From Corynebacterium durum (GTDB lineage Bacteria; Actinomycetota; Actinomycetes; Mycobacteriales; Mycobacteriaceae): DNA of 64,000 nt. The position numbers and the translations under genes were made by a program. Positions 1-9,398 of the stretch are shown one piece after another; the stretch's first letter is position 1, and the number at the start of each line of letters is the position of its first letter. The notes under the pieces were generated by a model. It made no database searches. It was not told the origin of the DNA and worked only from the letters and a program-made list of their open reading frames with translations. The stretch spans positions 1,178,001 through 1,242,000 of the forward strand of contig NZ_CP047200.1 of NCBI RefSeq assembly GCF_030408675.1, in the 5' to 3' direction.

Positions 1-97
1 TTGAACCAGAATTGGAGTTACCGCTGCAGGCAGCAGCAGTGATCATGATCGCCGCACCCAATGCAACAACAGTGGCGAGTAAACGAACAGGCTTCAT
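1..97 (-). CDS. N-terminus of a lipoprotein (partial; possibly molybdate-binding ModA)
   Basis: Only the first 32 codons are in the window; the rest lies beyond position 1. They read as a lipoprotein signal peptide: MKPVR, a hydrophobic stretch, then ITAAACSGNSNSGS, with the likely lipidated Cys at residue 24. A GAAGGG ribosome site lies 7 bases before the ATG at 97. It sits 27 bp downstream of narI on the same strand, so it may belong to the nar transcription unit. A molybdate-binding protein is an inference from the nitrate reductase and molybdopterin neighbours only; no ModA-specific sequence is visible. Confidence 0.6.
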   Translation of the reverse strand, partial: MKPVRLLATVVALGAAIMITAAACSGNSNSGS

Positions 98-124
98 AGA
101 TATCCCTTCAATAGGCAACGAGAT

Positions 125-904
125 TCAGGCACCGGACCATCGTGCTTCATTGTCCAGCTGTTTCTTATTAGAGCGGATGGGCTCCCACGCCGGGTTGTGA
201 CGCGCTGGGGTAGTGGTGATGTCGCGCGAACGATACACCACATACGGACGGGTCACGTATCCAACCGGTGCAGAGAATGCATGCACCAGTCGGGTAAACG
301 GCCACACAGCCAGCAGGGTGAACCCCGCGATAATGTGCAGTTTAAACTGCCACGGAACATCGGCCATCAACTCTGGATTGGGGTTGAGGATGAACAGTTG
401 GCGCAGCCACGGGGAGATTGTTTCACGGTAGTCATAACCATGGGCTCCACCAAACACCTGCAGCGATACCGTTGCGATACTGCCGGTGGCAATAGCTGCA
501 GCCAGCAGCACATACATTACTTTATCTGAGGATGATGTTGACAGGAACACAGAGCGGTGTACCACGCGGCGGTAAATCAGCCCAATTAGCCCCAACACTA
601 CGGCGATGTCCGCGATGGTGCCGGGAATAGTGGCAATAAGGTGGTAGGCGTGGTCAGAAACGCCGACAGCACGGGTGAAGGCTTTCGGGATGGCCAAACC
701 CATGATGTGGCCAATAATGACAAACATCATGCCCCAGTGGAATAACGGTGAGCTCAAGCGGAGCAGGCGGGATTCGTAAATCTGGGAGGAGTGGGTTGTC
801 CAGCCAAACTGATCAGTGCGCCAGCGCCAGAAAACACCAATCACAAATGCGACGATGCTCAGCCAGGGAAAAGCCACCCAGAGAAACATTTCGATGTGAG
901 ACAT
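125..904 (-). CDS. narI: Respiratory nitrate reductase gamma subunit, cytochrome b (NarI)
   Basis: A 259-residue membrane protein with five predicted helices. It anchors NarGH to the inner face of the membrane and takes electrons from menaquinol through two b-type hemes. The four expected axial histidines are visible at H56 and H66 (in LFHWGMMFVIIGHIMG) and H190 and H208 near the C-terminus, with the spacing known from E. coli NarI. It is the last gene of narKGHJI and starts 11 bp after narJ. Length and ligands are normal for the family, so the call is firm. Confidence 0.97.
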   Translation of the reverse strand: MSHIEMFLWVAFPWLSIVAFVIGVFWRWRTDQFGWTTHSSQIYESRLLRLSSPLFHWGMMFVIIGHIMGLAIPKAFTRAVGVSDHAYHLIATIPGTIADIAVVLGLIGLIYRRVVHRSVFLSTSSSDKVMYVLLAAAIATGSIATVSLQVFGGAHGYDYRETISPWLRQLFILNPNPELMADVPWQFKLHIIAGFTLLAVWPFTRLVHAFSAPVGYVTRPYVVYRSRDITTTPARHNPAWEPIRSNKKQLDNEARWSGA

Positions 905-915
905 ATCGAGTCCTT

Positions 916-1605
916 CTAGGATTGGTCGGGGTTGGTTGTTGGGAATGGTAGCGGAGAACCAAGACCCACAAGTTCTGTAGGCGGCCCGCTTGTAATCAGA
1001 TCAAGGTAGCGGTCGGCGGTTTCCTGATCAATGGGGGGAAGCGACATGCATACTGCCCTGATGAGATGAGCAAAAGGCGAATGCAGTCCCTCCAAGGCAG
1101 CGCGCAGTACTTCGAGACCGTCGCGATGTGCCGACAGTATTTCTGTTGCAGTGACGTGGGCTGCTCCACTAGACAGCGCCGCAGCCTCGAGAACAACACA
1201 AAGGTGGTCGGGGAGCTCATCGCGTACCTGCTCAAAACCCAGTGCCTCCAGCTGCTGACGGAACGCCACGATGGCCGCACCACGCTGCCGAGTATCACCG
1301 ACAGCGTAGTAACTGAGAAACAAAGAACAGCGTCGACGCTGGTCAAATGTTTCGACATAGTGTTCCTCAATGCCGCGCGGGCCGAGAACCCGAACGGCGT
1401 CGAGAAACGCCGCAAGTTCCGCCTGGACTGGTAGCGACAACATATCGAGTTGTGACTCTACAGCAGCAATCTTTTCAGCAAGATGCTCGTCCGGGTAGTC
1501 AAGCAGTACTGATGCAGCCATGTACAGTACCTGCCGCTGCTGTTCAGTCATCTGCACAGCGGGAATACTGTCATCTGGTACTACACCAGTGTGGGTGCGT
1601 TTCAT
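916..1605 (-). CDS. narJ: Nitrate reductase assembly chaperone (NarJ)
   Basis: 229 residues of the TorD/DmsD/NarJ chaperone type, almost all helical. NarJ binds apo-NarG and assists insertion of the molybdenum cofactor and the FS0 cluster before membrane docking; it is not part of the mature enzyme. The family signature appears as LLDYPDEHL near residue 34 and as YVETFDQRRRCSLFLSYY around residue 83. The start overlaps the narH stop by 4 bp, indicating translational coupling. It carries about 20 extra N-terminal residues before the conserved part. Confidence 0.95.
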   Translation of the reverse strand: MKRTHTGVVPDDSIPAVQMTEQQRQVLYMAASVLLDYPDEHLAEKIAAVESQLDMLSLPVQAELAAFLDAVRVLGPRGIEEHYVETFDQRRRCSLFLSYYAVGDTRQRGAAIVAFRQQLEALGFEQVRDELPDHLCVVLEAAALSSGAAHVTATEILSAHRDGLEVLRAALEGLHSPFAHLIRAVCMSLPPIDQETADRYLDLITSGPPTELVGLGSPLPFPTTNPDQS

Positions 1606-3212
1606 TGAGCACCCCGGTCAGGGAACATGCCTGCTGGGCGTTCGCCGTTAGACCACGACACCAGAGAAATCTTGGATGCCTGTGAATCGCCGCTGCCACA
1701 TCCGCTCGAACATGCCTCTGGTGCGCCCATACCTAGATCGTCGAGCAGCTTTACCGGATTGGTTGGGTCCACGTCGCCAAACGGATCAAGTGAGGTGATG
1801 CCACGGGGCGATTCTGGGGAAGCGGTTGGAATGACATAGCGATCGTCGTACTTGGCAATGGCAAGCAAACGATACATGGCCTCAATTTCCTTGCCGGTCA
1901 TGCCAACTGACTGTGCGATCTCCTCGTTGGGCTCATTGCCCAAATTGATATCGCGCATGTAGGAGCGCATTGCTGCAAGTCGACGAAGTGATTTTTCCAC
2001 TGGTCGCGTGTCGCCAGCGGTGAACAAACCAGCCAAGTACTCCAGCGGAATGCGCATGGTGGACAGAGTTGTCAGCAGCACCTTGTGGTCCTCGCCATCC
2101 AAACCAGAGGCGGTCACCGAATCCACCACCGGAGAAAGCGGCGGCACGTACCACACCATGGGCAGCGTGCGGTACTCCGGGTGAAGCGGCAGAGCAAGGT
2201 CGTAGCGGAAAATCAGATCCCAAATCGGAGACTGCTGTGCAGCATCAATCCAAGAGTGCGGAATGCCTTCAGCAATTGCTGCCTCCACCACACGAGGATC
2301 GTGGGGATCGAGCAGAATGGAACGCTGTGCCTCGTAGAGATCCTGCGGATCTTTCGTTGCGGCTGCTTCAGGTACCCGGTCGGCGTCGTAAAACAGCACA
2401 CCCAGGTAACGCAGGCGTCCGACGCACGTCTCAGAACATACCGTTGGCTGACCAACTTCAAGGCGTGGGTAGCACAACGTGCATTTTTCTGCCTTGCCCG
2501 ACTTATGGTTGAAATACACCTTCTTGTACGGGCATCCCGATACGCACATGCGCCAGCCGCGGCACCGATCCTGGTCCACCAGCACAATGCCATCTTCGGT
2601 TCGCTTGTACATTGCGCCTGAAGGACATGAGGAGACACACGTGGGGTTCAGGCAATGCTCGCAGATACGGGGCAGATAGAACATGAAGGAGTCTTCGATC
2701 TCCTTGCGCACCGTGAGGTTCATCTGCTGCAAAACTGGGTCATTATCCAGCGTGGCTGTTGAGCCGCCGAGGTTATCGTCCCAGTTAGAAGACCACTCGA
2801 TCTTATCTATTTCACGGCCATCCAGCTGTGAAATCGGGCGTGCAGTTGGCTGGGTAGCCTGTCCACGAGGCGCGGAAAGAAGACGATCATACTCGTAGGT
2901 CCACGGCTCGTAGTAATCATCAATAGTGGGCAGCTTTGGGTTGTGGAAGATGGTCATCAGCTTCTTCAACCGACCACCAGCGCGTGGCTTCAACCCACCG
3001 GAGCTGGTGCGAACCCAGCCGCCTTCCCACTTATCCTGGTCCTCCCAGCCACGCGGATAGCCCACGCCCGGCCTGGTTTCCACGTTGTTGAAGTAGATGT
3101 ACTCAGTACCTTCGCGGTTGGTCCATGCCTGCTTACATGTGACGGAACACGTGTGGCAGCCGATGCACTTATCCAGGCTCATCACCATAGCGATTTGTGC
3201 CATTACTTTCAT
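1602..3212 (-). CDS. narH: Nitrate reductase beta subunit, iron-sulfur protein (NarH)
   Basis: 536 residues carrying the electron relay between the NarI hemes and NarG. The first cysteine group is CIGCHTCSVTC (C16, C19, C22, C26). Further groups are CEHCLNPTCVSSC, CRGWRMCVSGC and a late CTLC...CSETC. The tryptophan in CRGW replaces a cysteine, as expected for the [3Fe-4S] cluster of NarH. The ATG at 3212 shares one base with the narG stop (TAATG). MAQIAMVM, three codons later, is a possible alternative start. Confidence 0.97.
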   Translation of the reverse strand: MKVMAQIAMVMSLDKCIGCHTCSVTCKQAWTNREGTEYIYFNNVETRPGVGYPRGWEDQDKWEGGWVRTSSGGLKPRAGGRLKKLMTIFHNPKLPTIDDYYEPWTYEYDRLLSAPRGQATQPTARPISQLDGREIDKIEWSSNWDDNLGGSTATLDNDPVLQQMNLTVRKEIEDSFMFYLPRICEHCLNPTCVSSCPSGAMYKRTEDGIVLVDQDRCRGWRMCVSGCPYKKVYFNHKSGKAEKCTLCYPRLEVGQPTVCSETCVGRLRYLGVLFYDADRVPEAAATKDPQDLYEAQRSILLDPHDPRVVEAAIAEGIPHSWIDAAQQSPIWDLIFRYDLALPLHPEYRTLPMVWYVPPLSPVVDSVTASGLDGEDHKVLLTTLSTMRIPLEYLAGLFTAGDTRPVEKSLRRLAAMRSYMRDINLGNEPNEEIAQSVGMTGKEIEAMYRLLAIAKYDDRYVIPTASPESPRGITSLDPFGDVDPTNPVKLLDDLGMGAPEACSSGCGSGDSQASKISLVSWSNGERPAGMFPDRGAQ

Positions 3213-6200
3213 TAGAACTGCACCTCCTGGGAGCGGCGACGGATTCGGGTTACTTCATCACGGTTGTTTCCGGTGGGGCCGATGTAGTTGAACCCATAAG
3301 TGAGGTGTCCATAGCCGCCAGCCACGTGAATCGGCTTAATCATGATTCGAGTCAGAGAATTGTGGGTACCACCGCGGCGCCCCGTGTGCTCATTAACGGG
3401 GGTTCCAGCAGTGCGTTCCTGTGCGTGGTTCATAAACACCGTGCCCTCGGGGATACGGTGCGACACGATCGCGCGGGCAGAAACAATACCGTTTCTGTTG
3501 TATGCCTCAATCCAATCGTTGTCTTTGACTCCCAGTTTTTCTGCGTCTTTATTAGACATCCAGATCACCTGTCCGCCGCGAGAAATAGACAGCGTGTGCA
3601 GGTTGTCAAAGTACTGGGAGTGAATGGACCACTTGTTGTGCGTGGTGAGGTAACGCACCGTCACCTCAGTGTCGCCATATTGACTTGTGCCAACTTCGCC
3701 GGGTCCTACCTCACCGTTGATATGGATGTGGTCAAACGGTGGACGGAATATGGGGAAAGACTCGCCATAATCCATAAACCAGTCGTGATCCAGGTAGTAA
3801 TGCATGCGGCCTGACAGCGTGTGCCACGGCTTGTCATACTCCAGGTTGATGGAAAACGCGGTATAACGCCGCCCATTCTTCTTCGACCCAGTCCACTCTG
3901 GGGAAGTGATCACTTCCGTGGGGCGCTCTTTAATATGGTCCCAGTTGATGCGCGTACCTTGCACATCAGAGACCAAGTCCATCATGTCCGCGCCCACACG
4001 CGCACCTTGATTCTTGAACCCTTCAGCAGCTACCTCACCATTGGTGACACCAGATAGATGCAGCACGGCCTGAATGGCTTTAACAGCACTGTCGAGTCGG
4101 GGGCGCTCACCGGCAGATGCAGTCTCGCTCACGCCGTTAATCAACTTGAGCTCTTCCACCTGCTTAGACACGTTATATGCCGTGCCATGCACACCGGTGC
4201 CAAGGTCACCCGTCAGGGGACCCAAATGAGTCCACTTCTCATACACCTTGGTGTAATCCCGGGTCACTGGAACCAACTTGGCCATGTTCTTACCTGGGCG
4301 GTATCCCTCCTGCTCAACATTCGGAACAACGCCACTTGGCATATTCAACTCATCTGGTGAATCGTGGCCCAAAGGCGCAGTAATCACATCCGTTTGAGTT
4401 CCCAGCCAGCGACCGGCCATCCGCGTGAATGCCGCCGACAGATCGCGGAACACCTCAAAATCTGTTCGCGCATCCCACGGTGGGCTAATTGCCGCGTTGA
4501 AGGAATGGACAAAGGGGTGCATGTCGGTCGTAGAGAGGTCATGCTTCTCGTACCACGTTGCCGCTGGCAAGACGATGTCCGACACCAATGTAGTTGAGGT
4601 ACTACGGAAATCGGTGGTCAACATCAAGTCCAACTTGCCATCCGGTGCCTCATCCTGCCACGTTAGCGATGTAGGCCGCTCACCCAGCTTCAATTCCTCG
4701 GCGGTGGAATCAGAATCCACGCCCAGCATATGCTTCAGGAAAAACTCCGTGCCCTTTGCCGAGGAACCCATCAGGTTGGTTCGCCAGTTCAACAGAATAC
4801 GGGGGAAGTTGACGGGGTTATCGGGGTCTTCCGCAGCAAACTTCAGCTCGCCAGAATTAAGCTGCTCAACGATGTAATCCTGAACCGACATGCCTTTTTC
4901 TTCAGCTTCAGGTGCAAGGAGCAATGGGTTGCGGTTGAACTGCGGATAGCTAGGCATCCACCCACGCTTCATTGCCTCAATCAGAGTGTCGGCCGTCATC
5001 TTGTCGCCCACGGTTCCACGATTTGCCAACGGTGATGCAAGACGTGATGCCTTGGTGTTGTCGTAACGCCACTGGCTGGTGGTCAAATAATAGAACCCAG
5101 TGGAAATCATCTGGCGTGGCGGGCGGTTCCAGTCCAGAGCAAACGCATACTGGGACCAGCCGTTCATCGGGCGGAGCTTCTCCTGGCCAACGTAGTGCGC
5201 CCAGCCTCCACCATTGACACCTTGGGTGCCACACATGGAGGTCAAGGCCAAGAATGTGCGGTAGATGGCATCAGCGTGGAAATAGTGGTTGACGCCAGCG
5301 CCCATGATGATCTGCGACCGGCCGCCGGAATCAACGGCATTTTGTGCGAACTCTCGGGCAATGCGGATTGCGCCTGCGGCAGGTACTCCGGTGAGTTCTT
5401 CCTGCCAGGCTGGGGTGCCAACGGAAGATGCGTCGTTGAAATCGACTGGCCACTGACCTGGCAGATGCAAGTCAGGGCGGTTAACACCGTAGTGTGCCAG
5501 CATGAGGTCGTACACGGTGGTGAACAATCGTCCACCAATCTCTCGTACCGGGACGCCACGATTCACAACACCTGCGCCTACTGGTCCTTCGGTATCGGCA
5601 CCACTTGCAGGAAGGTCGAAACGGGGGAAGAGAACCTCGGCGGTACCAAAACCATTGGTTTCCGCGATAGACATCACCGGTTCTGCGGTGTCGAGACGCA
5701 AGTTCCATTTGCCGACGCCCTCGTCACCGTACCTGTCGGCGAGAGTTCCGCCTGGGTCCACGATGGTCCCGTCGGCTTCAATGGTGAGCAGACGGTGGGT
5801 GGCGTTGGGGGTGCCGGATAATGTGGGAGCGGCATCGCCAAGGTCAGCGGCGGTGACAAATTTACCAGGCGTGTAGGTCCCGTCCTCGCGCTTGTCTAGG
5901 TAGACAAGGAACGGCGAGTCGGTGTACTTACGCATGTAGTCCATGAAGAACGGAGTCTTTTGGCCAACATGGAACTCCGAAAGAATGACGTGACCCATGG
6001 CGAAGGCGAGAGCACCGTCAGTGCCAGGGGCGATGCGTAGCCATTCATCAGCAAACTTTGTGGAATCCGCGAAGTCTGGGGACACCACAACGACTTTTGT
6101 GCCCTTGTAGCGGGCTTCCACCATGAAGTGTGAGTCTGGGGTACGGGTGACTGGAATGTTAGAACCCCACATCATCAGGTAACTGGAATTAAACCAGTCG

Positions 6201-6943
6201 CCTGATTCGGGCACGTCCGTTTGATCTCCGAATGTTTGAGGAGACGCAGGCGGCAAGTCCGCGTACCAGTCGTAGAAGCTCAATGCTACGCCGCCAATGA
6301 GCTCCAGAAAACGCGTTCCCGCGCCATAGGAGATCTGCGACATGGCCGGAATGACGGTGAAGCCAGCGATGCGGTCAGGGCCGTGCTGACGGACGGTGTA
6401 GACATGTGCGGCGGCGGCAATCTCAATGGCTTCCTCGTAGGGGATGCGAATGAGTCCGCCTTTGCCGCGCTCTTTCACGTAGGCGCGCCGCTTGTCGGGA
6501 TCTTCAACAATGCTGCGCCACGCCAGTACCGGGTCGCCGTGTTCCTTTTTTGCTTCCCGATACATGTCCACTAGCACGCCACGCGCGTAGGGGCTACGGA
6601 TGCGTGTGGGGGAGTAGGTGTACCACGAAAACGACGCGCCGCGGGGGCAGCCGCGGGGTTCGTAGTCTGGCATTTCCGATCCAGTGGTGGGGTAGTCAAC
6701 GGCCTGGGATTCCCAGGTGATCACGCCGTCTTTGACGTAGACCTTCCAGGAGCATGAACCAGTGCAGTTCACTCCGTGGGTCGAGCGCACTACCTTGTCG
6801 AATGCCCAACGGTCGCGATAAAACACATCCGCTTGACGGCCACCTTTCAAGAACAACTGTTGGCCGGCGGGGCCAGTTTCACCACGGCGAAGAAAACTGC
6901 CTAGGTTAAAAAGAGGATTGGGCGGGTTATGGGTATGAGCCAT
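3212..6943 (-). CDS. narG: Respiratory nitrate reductase alpha subunit, molybdenum catalytic protein (NarG)
   Basis: A 1243-residue bis-MGD oxidoreductase that reduces nitrate to nitrite in the cytoplasm, close to the E. coli length. The FS0 ligands are visible as H56, C60, C64 (STHGVNCTGSC) and C99 (EPRGCPRG); the histidine in place of a cysteine is typical of NarG. Reading upstream the frame stays open into narK, but the ATG at 6943 (MAHTHNPPNPLFNLGSF) fits the family N-terminus and follows an AGGAA site. The narK-narG gap is 44 bp. Cofactor genes lie directly beyond narK. Confidence 0.98.
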   Translation of the reverse strand: MAHTHNPPNPLFNLGSFLRRGETGPAGQQLFLKGGRQADVFYRDRWAFDKVVRSTHGVNCTGSCSWKVYVKDGVITWESQAVDYPTTGSEMPDYEPRGCPRGASFSWYTYSPTRIRSPYARGVLVDMYREAKKEHGDPVLAWRSIVEDPDKRRAYVKERGKGGLIRIPYEEAIEIAAAAHVYTVRQHGPDRIAGFTVIPAMSQISYGAGTRFLELIGGVALSFYDWYADLPPASPQTFGDQTDVPESGDWFNSSYLMMWGSNIPVTRTPDSHFMVEARYKGTKVVVVSPDFADSTKFADEWLRIAPGTDGALAFAMGHVILSEFHVGQKTPFFMDYMRKYTDSPFLVYLDKREDGTYTPGKFVTAADLGDAAPTLSGTPNATHRLLTIEADGTIVDPGGTLADRYGDEGVGKWNLRLDTAEPVMSIAETNGFGTAEVLFPRFDLPASGADTEGPVGAGVVNRGVPVREIGGRLFTTVYDLMLAHYGVNRPDLHLPGQWPVDFNDASSVGTPAWQEELTGVPAAGAIRIAREFAQNAVDSGGRSQIIMGAGVNHYFHADAIYRTFLALTSMCGTQGVNGGGWAHYVGQEKLRPMNGWSQYAFALDWNRPPRQMISTGFYYLTTSQWRYDNTKASRLASPLANRGTVGDKMTADTLIEAMKRGWMPSYPQFNRNPLLLAPEAEEKGMSVQDYIVEQLNSGELKFAAEDPDNPVNFPRILLNWRTNLMGSSAKGTEFFLKHMLGVDSDSTAEELKLGERPTSLTWQDEAPDGKLDLMLTTDFRSTSTTLVSDIVLPAATWYEKHDLSTTDMHPFVHSFNAAISPPWDARTDFEVFRDLSAAFTRMAGRWLGTQTDVITAPLGHDSPDELNMPSGVVPNVEQEGYRPGKNMAKLVPVTRDYTKVYEKWTHLGPLTGDLGTGVHGTAYNVSKQVEELKLINGVSETASAGERPRLDSAVKAIQAVLHLSGVTNGEVAAEGFKNQGARVGADMMDLVSDVQGTRINWDHIKERPTEVITSPEWTGSKKNGRRYTAFSINLEYDKPWHTLSGRMHYYLDHDWFMDYGESFPIFRPPFDHIHINGEVGPGEVGTSQYGDTEVTVRYLTTHNKWSIHSQYFDNLHTLSISRGGQVIWMSNKDAEKLGVKDNDWIEAYNRNGIVSARAIVSHRIPEGTVFMNHAQERTAGTPVNEHTGRRGGTHNSLTRIMIKPIHVAGGYGHLTYGFNYIGPTGNNRDEVTRIRRRSQEVQF

Positions 6944-6987
6944 GTTGTCAGAGTTCCTATCAGGATGAGTGCAGCATCTGGGTAAGA

Positions 6988-8337
6988 TCAGCCGGGGTAC
7001 GGGGCATTGGGTCGAGCGTAGTAGACCCATATCAACACGTTGGTGATAACGAAGAAGATCACACAACCCCAGAAGAATGTTGATGCGGCCATCATGGAGA
7101 GCATGATGCCCACAATGAATGGTCCGAAAGCGCCAACTGCGCCGGTCCAACCAATGACACCACCAGCTTGGCGCTTGGGCAAAATCATGGGCATTTGCTT
7201 GAATGTCCCTGCGTTGCCAAGGCCCGTGAAGAAGAAGAACACGAGCATGGCGGTGAGGAACCAGGTGAATTCAGAGGGGTCTTTGGGATTCAAGTAGAGT
7301 GCGGCCCAGCCGAGGGAGACTGCCATGCCAACGCCGCCGATGAATGTCCAGATTGCACCACCGAATTTATCGCACAGCGGTCCCCACAATGCACGTACAC
7401 CAGCACCGACAAGCGGCCCAAGGTAGGCATATGCCGCACCGGTGGGTAGGCTTGCCGCATCGTGAGTTTCGGCCAGGGAAGAGCTTGGACCATAGATCTG
7501 GTTGATCAGCAAGCCAAGTTGTGCGGCGAAGCCGGAGAACGCACCGAATGTCATGAGGTAAACGATGGTGAGTATCCAGGTGTTTTTGTTGCCAAAGATG
7601 TCGATTTGTTGGCGGAAATTTGCCTTGATAGGCACGTCTTTGAGAGCAAACCATGCGACGGCTGCTGCCACTAGTGCCCACGGCACCAAAACGATAGCAG
7701 CGTTGTGGACAAAGATTTCCTTACCTGCGTGGGTACGTTGTGGCGCGATAAAGGTGATGCCCAGCAACCCAAATCCCATAATCCATGGACCAAGGAATTG
7801 GATGAGGGAAATACCAAAGTTGCCAATGCCGGCTTGCAAGCCCAACGCCGTTCCAGACAGGCGCTTGGGGAAGAAGTACCCGGTAGAGGGCATGAAGCCA
7901 GAGAAGACGCCGCCGCCAATGCCGCAGATAAACGACAACGCGAGCAAGGCCCAGTATGGGGTGCTTGTGTTTTGGACGGCAAAGAACCATCCCACCATGG
8001 GGATGATGAACAGCAGCGAAGACATGGTCACGAGTTTGCGGGTACCCATGATGGGCGGAAGGAACGTGAAAATCAGGCGGAAGAATCCGCAAGCAAGTCC
8101 CGCAATTGCTGTCAACCAGTACAGTTGGCTCTTCGACAGAGAGAAACCTATGTCGTTAAGCAGGGGGGCGATTGCAGAGACGAGATACCACGTGCAAAAG
8201 CCAATAATGAGGGAAAACGTCGAGATCCACAGGGTGCGCCATGCGATGCCGGAATCCCAGTTCTTTTCATCTTCTGGGTCCCAGTTGTGCAGGACATGCC
8301 CTTTTGTTGGTCTCGCTTCAGAGTCGGGGGTAGTCAT
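6988..8337 (-). CDS. narK: Nitrate/nitrite transporter of the major facilitator family (NarK)
   Basis: A 449-residue protein with about 12 membrane helices, first gene of narKGHJI. It brings in nitrate and/or exchanges it for nitrite. Conserved NarK features include the Gly-rich motif ICGIGGGVFSGFMPSTGYFFPK around residue 137 and a second, GLGNAGTFKQMP, in the C-terminal half. The ATG at 8337 sits 7 bases after AGGTG. A GTG three codons upstream (8346) overlaps that site and is less likely. The divergent region up to 8550 is the probable operon promoter. Confidence 0.95.
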   Translation of the reverse strand: MTTPDSEARPTKGHVLHNWDPEDEKNWDSGIAWRTLWISTFSLIIGFCTWYLVSAIAPLLNDIGFSLSKSQLYWLTAIAGLACGFFRLIFTFLPPIMGTRKLVTMSSLLFIIPMVGWFFAVQNTSTPYWALLALSFICGIGGGVFSGFMPSTGYFFPKRLSGTALGLQAGIGNFGISLIQFLGPWIMGFGLLGITFIAPQRTHAGKEIFVHNAAIVLVPWALVAAAVAWFALKDVPIKANFRQQIDIFGNKNTWILTIVYLMTFGAFSGFAAQLGLLINQIYGPSSSLAETHDAASLPTGAAYAYLGPLVGAGVRALWGPLCDKFGGAIWTFIGGVGMAVSLGWAALYLNPKDPSEFTWFLTAMLVFFFFTGLGNAGTFKQMPMILPKRQAGGVIGWTGAVGAFGPFIVGIMLSMMAASTFFWGCVIFFVITNVLIWVYYARPNAPYPG

Positions 8338-8550
8338 TTCGTTCACCTGTCCAGTGGAGGGTGGGAATGATGGTTTGTAGTATCTTCAAGTTATCAGGTC
8401 TGGCCTGCAGAGTTCCAGATAAACACGGAAAAAATCGTGTTAAATTAGGTAACGTTAGTGTTGCCGAAATCATCAATGCAGGTAAGAGCGTAACCTGACA
8501 CCACAACTCCACCCATTTAGGTCCGAAAAAACAACATTAGGGAACATATC
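8338..8550. promoter_or_regulatory. Divergent control region between narK and the first mog-like gene
   Basis: 213 bp between two oppositely oriented starts. At 8422-8441 there is a perfect inverted repeat, AACACG-N8-CGTGTT, and at 8449-8456 a short palindrome TAACGTTA. In C. glutamicum the nar operon is controlled by ArnR and GlxR; I did not see a clean GlxR site (TGTGA-N6-TCACA) here, and I cannot say that the inverted repeat is an ArnR operator. Either repeat could serve one or both directions. Confidence 0.5.
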
Positions 8551-9075
8551 ATGGCACCAAAAAACCCACCCGCTAACACCCCATCCAACGAGCGTTTGAC
8601 CGCAGCTATCATCGTCATTTCAGATCGCGCATATAGCGGTGAACGTCCCGATGCTGCGGGCCCAGCCGCAGCTCAACTTTTTGAAAGCCACGACGTGGAT
8701 GTGCGGGAATCCGTCGTTATCCCAGAAAACAAAGAAGCCATCACCAACGCACTGACCTCCGCACAAGAACAGGGACATGACATCATCCTGACCGCCGGTG
8801 GTACAGGACTGAAACCTAACAACGTCACCCCCGAGGCGACCCGTCCGTTCATTGATACTGAACTACCAGCGCTGGCGATGCATATCTTCTGTGAAGGAGT
8901 AAAAAATAGCCCACGAGCTGGCTTGACTCGCGGGCTTGTCGGTGTGACGAGCCGTGACGAGACCGCAGCACTGATTATCAATGCACCTGGATCCGTTGGC
9001 GGTGTCACTGACACCATCACTGTCATTGGTCCGCTTTTACCCAGCATTTTCGAGCAGCTGGGTAAGCATATCTAA
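8551..9075 (+). CDS. MoaB/Mog-family molybdopterin adenylyltransferase-like protein (copy 1)
   Basis: 174 residues. The MoCF-binding motif ILTAGGTGLKPNNVTPEAT is present near residue 80, followed by the PRAGLTRGLVGV segment and a C-terminal TVIGPLLP helix region. Family members attach AMP to molybdopterin before metal insertion. AGGGAA precedes the ATG. It is divergent from narK and convergent with moaD. It closely resembles the third Mog-like gene at 18669, including ESVVIPENKEAI versus EPIAIPENKEAI, so one copy probably arose by duplication. Which of the three is the main adenylyltransferase cannot be told from sequence. Confidence 0.88.
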   Translation: MAPKNPPANTPSNERLTAAIIVISDRAYSGERPDAAGPAAAQLFESHDVDVRESVVIPENKEAITNALTSAQEQGHDIILTAGGTGLKPNNVTPEATRPFIDTELPALAMHIFCEGVKNSPRAGLTRGLVGVTSRDETAALIINAPGSVGGVTDTITVIGPLLPSIFEQLGKHI

Positions 9076-9114
9076 CGACGTACTATTATTAAGCACGGCA
9101 AAAACCAGTAAAAA

Positions 9115-9372
9115 TTAGCCGCCAGCAAACGGTGGTAGCACATCCACACGGTCGACACCTGCAAGGGAGGCATCAGGCTGCACATGATGACCATCCGCAA
9201 GAAAAGAACACTGCACAAAAATCTCCGCCAGGGTCATACCAGCGGCTGTTGTCTCACTATGCTCAGCTGCTAGCTCTTCCAACAACTCACCCAATGTGTT
9301 GGGTACCAGTTCCCGAGATTCAACTGCCACTCCGGCTGCCGCACGCGCCGCAGCAAAATAATGTACTTGCAT
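9115..9372 (-). CDS. moaD: Molybdopterin synthase small subunit, sulfur carrier (MoaD)
   Basis: 85 residues with a ubiquitin-like fold, ending in LPPFAGG. The terminal Gly-Gly is adenylated by MoeB and turned into a thiocarboxylate that donates sulfur to precursor Z together with MoaE. The start at 9372 (MQVHYFAAARAA) fits the family, but the ribosome site is poor; an ATG three codons upstream (9381) is possible. The gene faces moeA head to head with 26 bp between the starts, so the two share a very compact promoter region. Confidence 0.92.
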   Translation of the reverse strand: MQVHYFAAARAAAGVAVESRELVPNTLGELLEELAAEHSETTAAGMTLAEIFVQCSFLADGHHVQPDASLAGVDRVDVLPPFAGG

Positions 9373-9398
9373 ACCCCGCATTGTAGAGAGAAACCACC

